A stretch of DNA of 64,000 nucleotides from CAWHNT01 sp963830775 (GTDB taxonomy: Bacteria; Pseudomonadota; Alphaproteobacteria; Geminicoccales; Geminicoccaceae): contig CAWHNT010000011.1 of NCBI GenBank assembly GCA_963830775.1, positions 1 to 64,000 on the forward strand. The letters run 5' to 3'. A model generated the notes under the pieces. It worked only from the letters and a program-made list of their open reading frames with translations. It did no database searches and was not told the DNA's origin. The translations under genes were made by a program, and so were the position numbers. Shown in pieces: positions 8,600-16,719 of this stretch (the stretch's first letter is position 1; every line of letters begins with the position of its first letter).

Positions 8600-9121
8600 A
8601 TGGCTGAAGAAGCGGACAAGATATCGCTGAACTGGCTTGATCGGGGGATGGAGGTGATCTGCAAGATCGTCCTCTGCATCACCTGCACGGCCATGTTCGC
8701 GATCCTGCTGGCCAACGTGGTCCTGCGCTACACCGCAGGTTCGTCGCTGGCCTGGGCGGGCGAGGTGCCGGAGCTCCTCTTCCCCTGGTTCGTGATGGCC
8801 GGGGTCGTGCTCGCGACCATCCACAACGCGCACATCTATATCGGCTTCATCGTCGACCAGGTCCGGCCCGGCATCGCCGTCCCGCTGGCGGTCCTGCGCA
8901 CGGTCGTCGTCGCCGGCGCCTACGGCGTGCTGGTCTACATGGCCTACGACCTGCTCGAGATCGTCGCCGACGAGCGCAGCCCGATCCTGAACGTGCCGGG
9001 CTCCGTCACCTATTCCTGCCTGATGCTCGGGCTCCTCCTGGTCGTGATCAGCGAGCTCTCGCTCCTGTTCAAGGTCCTGGCGGGCCTGCGTGCCCCTCAC
9101 GAAGTGGTGGCCTACGAATGA
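8600..9121 (+). CDS. dctQ: TRAP transporter small permease subunit (DctQ family)
   Basis: A 173-residue membrane protein with four predicted transmembrane helices (about residues 20-42, 55-77, 92-115 and 130-155). The DctQ-characteristic pairing of LANVVLRY with WAGEVPELLFPWFVMAG is present. It docks with the large permease and the DctP-type binding protein. ATG 8600 follows AAGGAGGGA. Its stop overlaps the dctM start (ATGA), so the two membrane subunits are translationally coupled. Confidence 0.9.
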   Translation: MAEEADKISLNWLDRGMEVICKIVLCITCTAMFAILLANVVLRYTAGSSLAWAGEVPELLFPWFVMAGVVLATIHNAHIYIGFIVDQVRPGIAVPLAVLRTVVVAGAYGVLVYMAYDLLEIVADERSPILNVPGSVTYSCLMLGLLLVVISELSLLFKVLAGLRAPHEVVAYE

Positions 9122-10376
9122 GCGCCCTGGTCTTCGGCTGTTTCTTCCTGCTGGCGCTTCTGGGCATCCCGATCGCCCACGCGCTGGTGTTCGGCACCAC
9201 CCTTGCCATGGCGACGGCCCCGCGCGGCAACCTCTCGCTCATCGTCGAGCAGATGGTGGCCCAGATCGGCAGCTTCCCGCTGCTCGCCATCCCCTTCTTC
9301 ATGCTGACCGGCAGCCTGATGATGGGCGGTACCTTGGGCCGCAACCTGCTCGACTTCATCAGCACGCTGATGGCCCGCTTCCACGGCGGGGCCGGGCAGG
9401 TGGGGGTGCTCTCCTCCACCATCTTCGGCGGCATCAGCGGCTCGGCCGTGGCCGACGCCTCGGCGATCGGCTCGCTGCTGATCCCCTGGCAGAAGAAGCT
9501 GGGCTATCCGCCGGGCTTCGCCGCCGCCACCATCGCCTCGGCCGCCACCATCGACATCCTGATCCCGCCCTCGATCCCGTTCATCATCTACGCCCTGGTC
9601 TCCGAGACCTCGATCGCGGCCCTCTTCGTCGCCGGCGTCCTGCCGGGGCTCATGCTCTGCGGCGGCTTCATGCTGGTCTGCTACGTGGTCGGCCGGACGC
9701 GGGGCTTCCAGCGCGAGATCAGGCCCATCAACCTGCGCATCCTGGCCCGCGAGTTCGGCTACTCCTTCCCGGCCATCCTCCTCCCTGTGCTGATCATCAT
9801 CTCGCTGCGCTTCGGGATCGTCACGCCGACCGAAGTAAGCGTGCTGGCGGCAGCCTATGCGCTCGTCGTTTCGGTGCTGCTCTACCGCGATCTCAGCTGG
9901 AAGCGCCTCCTCGACTGCATCACCGAGGCGGGTGTCGCCACCGGCATCGTGCTTCTCGTCATCATGGCCTCAAGCGTCGTCGGCTGGATCGTCACCTTCG
10001 AGCAGATTCCGGCCGCGGTCACGGCCTGGATGTCCCAGCACATCACGGCGGACTGGGCGATCATCGCCGCCATGAACGTCATCATGATCTTCATCGGCAT
10101 GTTCCTCGACCTGCCCGCCGCCGTCCTTCTTCTCACGCCGATCTTCGTGCCGCTGGCGGCCAGCGTCGGCATGGACACGGTGCAGCTCGGGATCATGATG
10201 GTCGTGAACCTGGCCATGGGCCTCTACACCCCCCGGTCGGCACCACCCTCTTCATCGCCAGCTCGGTCGCCAAGGTGCCCATGGGCGAGGTCGTGAAGGA
10301 GATGATGCCCTTCTACGGCGTGGCTCTGCTGGTGCTGATCCTGATGAGCTACTTCCCCGCGTTCATCCTTCACTGA
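9118..10376 (+). CDS. dctM: TRAP transporter large permease (DctM family), single-base frameshift
   Basis: About 419 residues with 11-12 hydrophobic segments and the DctM landmarks IPFFMLTGSLMMGG, GGISGSAVADASAIG and IPPSIPFIIYA. The frame breaks near 10236 within a run of six C. A seventh C would restore GLYTPPVGTTLFIASSVA and the conserved C-terminus ending SYFPAFILH. With one base added the gene is exactly 420 codons. A sequencing error is the simplest reading; otherwise the last two helices are lost. It catalyses ion-gradient-driven uptake with DctP and DctQ. Confidence 0.85.
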
Positions 10377-10420
10377 GCCTGCTCGGGAGGCATGCAAGCA
10401 ATGACAAGGAAAGAGCAGCC

Positions 10421-11309
10421 ATGAGCACGATCGGCTTTGTCGGCCTGGGGGCGATGGGCGCGCCCCATGGCCCGCAACCTGCTCGCCCGCGGCTTCAAGG
10501 TCAGAGGCTTCGACGTGCGGGCCAGCGCCCTCGACGCCCTGGAGCAGGCGGGCGGGACGCGGGCGGGCTCCGCTGCCGACACCGCGAGCGGGGCCGACAT
10601 GCTCCTCCTCATGGTGGTCAACGCGGCCCAGGCGGAAGCCGTGCTGTTCGAGGGTGGTGCGCTGGGCAAGCTGCCGGAAGGTGCCCTTGTGACCCTGATG
10701 GCGACCTGCCCGCCGGGTGCCGTCCAGGCCATCGCCGACCGGGTCGAGAAGGCCGGTCGGCGCTTCGTGGACGCACCCGTCTCGGGTGGCGTCGCGGGGG
10801 CGGAGAAGGCCGCCCTCACCATCATGGCGGCGGCACCCAAGGCCACCTTCGAGGCCGCCAGGCCCGTCTTCGAGGCGCTGGGCGACAAGGTCTTCCATGT
10901 CGGCGAGCGCCCCGGCCAGGGGGCCACGGTGAAGACGATCAACCAGCTCCTCTGCGGCGTGCACATCGCCGTCGTCGCCGAGGCGTTCGCCCTGGCGCAG
11001 AAGGTCGGCGTCGACCTGGGCGTCATCCTGGAGATCATGAGCGGCTCGTCCGCCTCGAGCTGGATGCTCAAGAACCGCGGACCCCGCATGCTCCAGGCCG
11101 AGCCCGAGGTCACCAGTGCCGTCGACATCTTCGTCAAGGATCTGGGCATCGTGCTGGAGGCCGGGCGCGAGGCCAAGGCCGCCCTGCCGCTGGCGGCCAT
11201 CGCCCATCAGCTCTTCCTCGCCACCTCAGGGCGCGGCGACGGTGCCGCCGACGACAGCCAGGTGATCCGCACCTACGCGCTCATGAACGGCACGGGGGCC
11301 GGCCGATGA
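10421..11309 (+). CDS. 3-hydroxyisobutyrate dehydrogenase-family NAD(P)-dependent reductase, frameshift
   Basis: A beta-hydroxyacid dehydrogenase of about 295 residues. The Rossmann motif is GFVGLGAMG at the N-terminus, with the family signature DAPVSGGVAGAEK near residue 120 and the catalytic Lys in TVKTINQLL near residue 170. One extra C in the run near 10468 breaks the frame; removing it restores GAPMARNLLARGF and gives exactly 296 codons. Relatives reduce or oxidise tartronate semialdehyde, 3-hydroxyisobutyrate, glycerate or sulfolactaldehyde-type compounds. In this operon it may handle a short hydroxyacid released by the transketolase step. Its stop overlaps the next ATG by four bases. 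Confidence 0.87.
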
Positions 11310-13283
11310 GCCCTCCCGATCCCTGGCTGATGGCCAACGCGATCCGCTTCCTGTCGATCGATGCGATCGAGCGCGTAGGCGAAGGGCACCCCGGCACGCC
11401 TCTGGGTGCCGCCGACACGGTGACGGCACTCTTCACCCGCCACCTCAGGTTCAATCCCGCCGATCCCACCTGGTTCGACCGCGACCGCTTCGTGGAATCG
11501 AACGGGCACGGCTCGATGCTGCTCTACTCGCTGCTCTATCTGACGGGCTACGAGAAGATCACGCTGGGCGAGATCCGCACCTTTCGCGAGCTGGGCTCGC
11601 ACTGCGAGGGTCATCCCGAGTTCGATCCCGCGGCCGGGATCGAGATCACCACCGGCCCGCTCGGCCAGGGGATCGCCAATGCCGCCGGCATGGCCGTGGC
11701 CGAGGCCTTCCTCAGCAAGTGGCTGGGCCCGGAGCTCGTCGACCACCATACCTACGCGCTGGTCGGTGACGGCTGCCTGCAGGAAGGCGTCGGGCACGAG
11801 GTGATCTCGCTGGCCGGCCATCTCGGGCTCGGCAAGCTCACTTTCCTGTGGGACGACAACCGCATGACCGACGACGGGGCGATCGACATCGCCACGTCGG
11901 ACGACATGCTGGCCCGGTTCCGCCTCAGCAACTGGCACGTGCAGGAGGTGGACGGTCACGATGCCGAGGCGGTGAGCGCCGCCCTCCTGCTCGCGAAGCG
12001 CGATCCCAGGCCGTCGATGATCGCCTGCACCACGGTGATCGGCCGCGGCCTGCCCAAGGTCGAGGGCACCCGCGCCGCCCACAGCGCCCGCATCACCAAG
12101 GAGATCGCGGCGGCCGCGCGGGAGTATCTGGACTGGCCGCATCCGCCGTTCGAGGTGCCGGCCCCGATCCTCCAGGCCTGGCGCGACGCCGGCCGGCGCA
12201 GCCTGCCCGCCTACGAGGCTTGGCAAGCCCGTGTTCAGGCCCTGACCCCCGAGAAGCGCCGCCTGCTCGACCGCCTGCGCGAAGGTCGCCTGCCCGACGG
12301 CTGGGAGCGCCCGCTCCTGGCCTTCCGCGACCGCGCCCTTCAGGAGCCGCGTCCGGAATACGGGATCAAGCTCTCGGGCGACATCGTCGACCTCCTGAGC
12401 GACGCCATCCCCGAGCTGCTCTCGGGCGCTCCCGACCTCGAAGGGGCGACCGGGCACAAGCGCAAGCTCGCCCCGTTCAGCGGCAGGAATCCCGACGGCC
12501 GCTATGTCCACTACGGCATCCGCGAGCACGCCATGGGCTCGATGCTGAACGGCATGGCGGCGCATGGCGGCGTCGTGCCGGTCGGCGTCACCTATCTCGT
12601 CTTCTCCGACTATATGCGCCCGACCCTGCGCCTCGCCGCGATGATGGGCCTGCCGGTGCAGTTCGTGTTCAGCCACGAACTCCATCGGCATCGGCCGCAA
12701 CGGCCCCACCCATCAGCCGGTCGAGTACCTGGCCTCGCTGCGTGCGATCCCGAACATGCTGGTGCTGCGCCCGGCCGATGCGGTCGAGGCCGCCGAGTGC
12801 TGGGAAGTGGCGCTGAGCCGTCGTACCGGCCCCTCCTCCCTGATCTTCGCCCGCCAGCCGCTCCAGCCGGTGCGCAGCGGCGAGGCCGGGCCGAACCTCT
12901 CCAGCCGCGGCGCCTATGTGGTGGCCGGGCCGGAGGGCCGGCGCCGTGCCACCATCCTGGCGACCGGCTCGGAGGTGGGGCTCGCGATCAAGGCTCGCGA
13001 GCTCCTGGAAGCCGAGGGCGTGCCGACCGCGGTGGTCTCGATGCCGTCCTGGGAGCTGTTCGAGGAGCAGGACGAGGCCTATCGCCAGGAGGTGCTCGGT
13101 CCCGGTACGGTGCGGGTGGCCGTGGAAGCTGCGGTGCGCCTGGGCTGGGACCGCTATATCGGGGCCCTGGGGGGCTTCGTCGGCATGAGTGGCTTTGGTG
13201 CCTCGGGCCCCGAGGACGAGCTGTTCGCGCATTTCGGCATCACGCCCGAGCGGGTCGTGGCCGAAGTCCGCCAGCGCCTTTGA
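11306..13283 (+). CDS. Transketolase, full length, single-base frameshift
   Basis: About 658 residues containing all transketolase domains. In order they are ANAIRFLSIDAIERVGEGHPG, GPLGQGIANAAGMAVAE, the ThDP motif GDGCLQEGVGHE...DDNRMTDDG, YGIREHAMGSMLNGMA with the activating Glu, and a C-terminal domain with ILATGSEVGLA and FGASGPEDEL. An extra A near 12681 shifts the frame; its removal restores SHDSIGIGRNGPTHQPVE, which includes catalytic-site residues, and makes the length exactly 659 codons. Having a second, fused transketolase in the same operon as the split pair is unusual and suggests two successive or alternative ketol transfers. Confidence 0.9.
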
Positions 13284-13294
13284 GGCTGATGACC

Positions 13295-14261
13295 ATGCAC
13301 TAAGATCGTCTTTCTCGACCGCGCCACGCTGAGCCCGCGGGTCCAGCTCCGCCAGCCTTCCTTCCCGCACACCATGGAGGAGCATCAGCAGACCGGCCCC
13401 GACGAGGTCCTGGACCGGCTCCAGGGTGCTACGATCGCCATCGTCAACAAGGTCCAGCTCCCGGGCGAGGTGCTGGCGAAGCTCCCCGACCTGAAGCTGA
13501 TCGCGGTGGCGGCCACCGGCACGGACTGCGTCGACAAGGCCCACTGCCAGGCCAGCGACATCGCGGTGGCCAACATCCGCGGCTACGCGCTCCGCACCGT
13601 GCCCGAGCACACCTTCGCCCTGATGCTGGCCCTGCGCCGCAACATCGTGCCCTATCGCGAGGACACGCTGGCCGGCGAGTGGCAGCGCTCCGGCCAGTTC
13701 TGCTTCTTCAACCACTCGATCCGCGACCTCGGCGGTGCCCGCCTCGGGATCATCGGCGAGGGCGTCCTGGGCCAGCGGGTGGCCGAGATCGCCAAGGCCT
13801 TCGGCATGATCACGATGTACGCGGCGCACAAGGGCAAGAGCGGCCTCGGCCCCCTCTACACCCCCTGGGACGAGGTGCTGGAGACGAGCGACATCATCAC
13901 CATCCACAGCCCGCTCACGCCCGAGACCGCCAACATGATCGCCCTGCCGGAATTCCGGCAGATGAAGCGCCGCCCGCTCCTCATCAACACCGCCCGCGGC
14001 GGCCTCGTGGTCGAGGAGGACATGGAGACGGCGCTGGAGGAGGGCCTGATCAGCGGTGCGGGCATCGACGTCACCCTGCCCGAGCCGCCGCCCGCGGACA
14101 GCGTTCTCATGCGCATCGCCAGGCGCCCGAACGTGATCGTCACCCCGCACGTCGCCTGGGCCAGCGATGAGGCCCAGCAGGCGCTGGCGGACCAGCTCAT
14201 CGACAATATCGAGAACTTCGTCGGCGGCAGGCCGACCAACCTGGTCCGCGGCGCCTACTGA
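13295..14261 (+). CDS. D-isomer-specific 2-hydroxyacid dehydrogenase, N-terminal frameshift
   Basis: A glycerate/hydroxypyruvate-reductase-type enzyme of about 321 residues. Catalytic Arg is in NTARGGLVVEE, Glu in GAGIDVTLPEP and His in VTPHVAW. The NAD motif is GIIGEGVLGQRV, in which the second Gly of GxGxxG is followed by Glu-Gly-Val. The start is ATG 13295 (Met-His), after which an extra T near 13301 creates a stop; deleting it yields MHKIVFLDRATL, typical of the family, and exactly 322 codons. Without correction translation could start at the ATG at 13374. It is the last gene of the operon and probably reduces hydroxypyruvate or a related 2-oxoacid. Confidence 0.88.
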
Positions 14262-14294
14262 GCCCGGACGCCAGTGTCCCGGCGAGGCACCACG

Positions 14295-14320
14295 GCACTT
14301 TCACCAGGGCGAGAAAGTGC
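14295..14320 (+). terminator. Hairpin after the sugar/TRAP operon
   Basis: GCACTTTC (14295-14302) and GAAAGTGC (14313-14320) pair perfectly over a 10-base loop, 34 bases after the last stop of the operon. There is no long U tract. Confidence 0.5.
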
Positions 14321-14361
14321 GGCCTCAAGCAGGCCGAAGTCCGGTAGGCACGAGGAAGGGC

Positions 14362-15534
14362 TAGTGTCCTGATCGAGAAGTTCCTACGATTACGGCGATG
14401 ATCGTGGGGGCTGGCCGATGGGAAGGGTGGCGGCTGGCGCTTGCGATGAGGAAGAGACGGAGCGGCGGGTGCTGGAATCGCTGGCGCGGGCGCAGATGAC
14501 CGGGCAGGCGATGGCGCGTCGGGCGCGGATCGTGCTGGCGGCGACCTCCGGGCTGGAGAACAAGGCGATCTGTGCCGAGGTTGGGGCGGATGCCAACACA
14601 GACTCGAAAAGGCGTCTGCGCTGAGCCGCTCGCCAGCTGGACCGGGCTGCTCGACGAGCCGAGACCCGGCGCGCCGCGCAGGATGGGTGACGAGGCAGTC
14701 GCTGAGACCATCCGGCTGGCGCTGGAGACGAGGCCGCCTAGGGCGAACGCAGCTGGTCGCTGCTCGGAATGGCCAAGGCAGTGGGCTTGGCACCGTCGAG
14801 CATCCAGCGCATCTGGCAGGCCTTCGGCTTGCAGCCGCACCGCAGCGAGACCTCCAAGCTCTCGACCGATCCCCTGTTCGTCGAAAAGGTGCGCGACATT
14901 GTCGGTCTCTACATGGCGCCACCCGACCGGGCCCTGGTGCTGTGCGTGGACGAGAAATCACAGAATGCAGGGCATCCTCGACCGCACCCAGCCTCTTCTG
15001 CCGATGCGGCCGGGCCAGCTCGAGCGCCGGGCGCACGACTACACCCGCGACTGGGACCACGTCCCTGTTCGCAGCGCTGGACATCGCGACAGGTGCCGCT
15101 GATCGGCCGCTGCTATCCGAAGCACTGCTCGAGCGAGTTCAGGAAGTTCCGCGGACCAGGGTCGCGAGCGACGTGCCGGCTTGATCTCGACGTCCATCTT
15201 CTCAAGGACAATTACGCCACGCACAAGACCAAGCCGGTCCGGGACTGGCTTGGCCAAGCGCCCGCGTTGGCACGTTCATTTAACGCCGACAGGTGCCTCC
15301 TGGATCAATCAGGTCGAGCGCTTCTTCGCCATGCTGACGGAGAAGCAGATCAGACGTGGCGTCCACCGCTCCACCCACCAGCTGGAGAGCGACATCCGAG
15401 CCTGCATCGACGCTCACAGCGCGCGATCCCAAATCTTGCCGCTGGACCAAGTACGCCGGCGACATCCTCGCCGCCATCCAGCGCTTCTGCCAACGGACCT
15501 CGCAGATCGGAAGGATTTGCGAATCGGGACACTA
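14362..15534 (+). mobile_element. IS630-family element, degenerate
   Basis: Ends are inverted repeats: TAGTGTCCTGAT at 14362 and, reverse-complemented from 15534, TAGTGTCCCGAT. Both ends are bounded by TA, the duplicated IS630 target. The internal transposase is multiply frameshifted. Confidence 0.85.
14418..15534 (+). pseudogene. IS630-family transposase, multiply frameshifted
   Basis: Fragments in all three frames line up with IS630 transposases: an N-terminal HTH (RVLESLARAQMTGQAMARRA), then AGLLDEPRPGAPR-like sequence, SSIQRIWQAFGLQPHR, CVDEKSQ with the first Asp, LLKDNYATHKT with the second Asp, and INQVERFFAMLTE with the Glu. At least four frame changes (near 14610, 14755, 14965 and 15170-15290) separate them. 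The last fragment ends at the TAG formed by the right inverted repeat. Unlike the single-indel genes nearby, the number of breaks suggests genuine decay, though error may contribute. Confidence 0.85.
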
Positions 15535-15566
15535 GAGCGTGTTCAGCTTGGCTGAACACGCTCTAG
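15532..15566. terminator. 16-bp perfect palindrome, putative bidirectional terminator
   Basis: CTAGAGCGTGTTCAGC and GCTGAACACGCTCTAG form a perfect 16-bp stem over a TTG loop. It abuts the right end of the IS630 and contains the stop codon (15563-15565) of the minus-strand anti-sigma-like gene in its right arm. It could end transcription from both directions. Similar AGAGCGTGTTCAG palindromes recur between genes in related bacteria (from memory), so it may also be a dispersed repeat unit. Confidence 0.55.
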
Positions 15567-16429
15567 CGCGCGAACTCGTGCAGCCGCGCTGGCGGCTCGG
15601 CGCTCACCAGGCGGAAGCTGTAGGGGTCGGTCTGCCAGACCAGCTGGTGGTAGCCGCCGGTCTCGACCGGGATCGGGGCGGCGGCCTGCGCCTGGGCGCC
15701 GTCAGGGGAGGCCTGGACGAACAGCAGCGTCGGGTGCGGGTCGCCCTCGTCGGTCGGCGCATAGACCAGCATGGCGGCATCCACCTCGCCGAGATCGGCC
15801 TTGCCGCCGCCCACCAGCTTGAAGCCCGCGGGCATGGGCGGGGTCGGGAAAGCCTGCTGGCCGAGCTGGGTGGCGAACCAGTGCTGGAGGCTGGCCGGAT
15901 CGTCGGTCCGCAAGGCGAGGTCGCTGCCGCCGGCAACGAAGTCGAGATAGGCCTCCACGGCGGCATCCGCGGCATCGGCCGGCATCAGCCAGGCCCGGGC
16001 GAGCTCGTAGAGTGCTCCGACCGCGAGTGCCACCGCCAGCACGCCGGCCAGCCGCGAGACCCGACGACGCAACTTGTGGGAGGCAGCGGGCGGCGGCGGT
16101 GCCTGCCTGGGCTGGGCCCGGGCCGTCGGCGGCCGCAGGCGCGGCTGGCCGGGCGGACCGGGCCGCAGCAGGGGGATGAGGTCGGTGCCGGCGAGGGAGA
16201 GGCTGCGGACCAGGTCGATCTCGAGCCCCTGCCAGACCGAGGGCGGCACCTCGCCGGCCGTAGCACCGGTCTGGCGGCCGATCTCGCGTTCGAACCGGCG
16301 CAGGCGCTCGACCCGCGCCCGACAGGGCCCGCACAGGCCCAGGTGACGGCGCAGGATGGTCGTCCGGCTACGGCCCAGCCGTCCGTCGAGGAAGGCCTCG
16401 AGATAGCGTTCGAGGTCGGAGCACAGCAT
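15563..16429 (-). CDS. Membrane-anchored zinc-finger anti-sigma-like protein
   Basis: ATG 16429 has GGAGGA just upstream. The 288-residue product begins with a putative zinc-binding anti-sigma domain: Cys3, then H29-x3-C33-x2-C36 (RRHLGLCGPC). A Pro-rich linker follows, then one transmembrane helix (about residues 125-148, rich in Ala, Val and Leu), and a periplasmic domain of about 140 residues with no family I recognise. This topology is typical of ZAS-type anti-ECF-sigma factors, which hold a sigma factor at the membrane until an envelope signal. No sigma gene lies beside it in the window, so the partner, if any, is elsewhere. The stop lies within a strong palindrome. Confidence 0.75.
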   Translation of the reverse strand: MLCSDLERYLEAFLDGRLGRSRTTILRRHLGLCGPCRARVERLRRFEREIGRQTGATAGEVPPSVWQGLEIDLVRSLSLAGTDLIPLLRPGPPGQPRLRPPTARAQPRQAPPPPAASHKLRRRVSRLAGVLAVALAVGALYELARAWLMPADAADAAVEAYLDFVAGGSDLALRTDDPASLQHWFATQLGQQAFPTPPMPAGFKLVGGGKADLGEVDAAMLVYAPTDEGDPHPTLLFVQASPDGAQAQAAAPIPVETGGYHQLVWQTDPYSFRLVSAEPPARLHEFAR

Positions 16430-16654
16430 CCGTGTCCTCCCCGGGGAGTGCTGCTCCCTTGCCGCACCCCCGGCGCACGCCCGCCTGCACCGCGCACACC
16501 TGTGCCCGATGCAGCGGCGCATACTTTCCCTCAACCTGCGATCCGGTGCAACGCCGGATCGAGCCCGGTGCAGGTGACGGTGGCGTCACACAGCCGTCAT
16601 TTCCTGTTGCCAAGCCCGCCACAGGAGCGAAACATCCGCTTCATGGCAACAGGA

Positions 16655-16701
16655 GCCGGGGAGGGGGCGCCCCGGACCGCAAGGGGCGCCCCCTCCCCGG
16701 C
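16655..16701 (+). promoter_or_regulatory. 19-bp perfect inverted repeat upstream of EF-G paralogue
   Basis: GCCGGGGAGGGGGCGCCCC and its exact complement GGGGCGCCCCCTCCCCGGC flank a 9-base loop, ending 18 bases before the EF-G-like start. In the mRNA leader it would form a very stable hairpin immediately 5' of the ribosome site GGGGG. Possible roles are translational control, an mRNA 5' stabiliser or an attenuator. It could also terminate upstream read-through. Confidence 0.5.
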
Positions 16702-16719
16702 CAACGATCGGGGGCTGGC

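Noticed and set aside
10421..13303. A 960-codon open frame spanning two genes
   Set aside because: It is an artefact of two single-base indels that put the out-of-frame part of one gene in line with the transketolase frame.
16440..16654. Possible ECF sigma promoter or small gene before the EF-G paralogue
   Set aside because: No consistent -35/-10 pair or coding signal could be identified.
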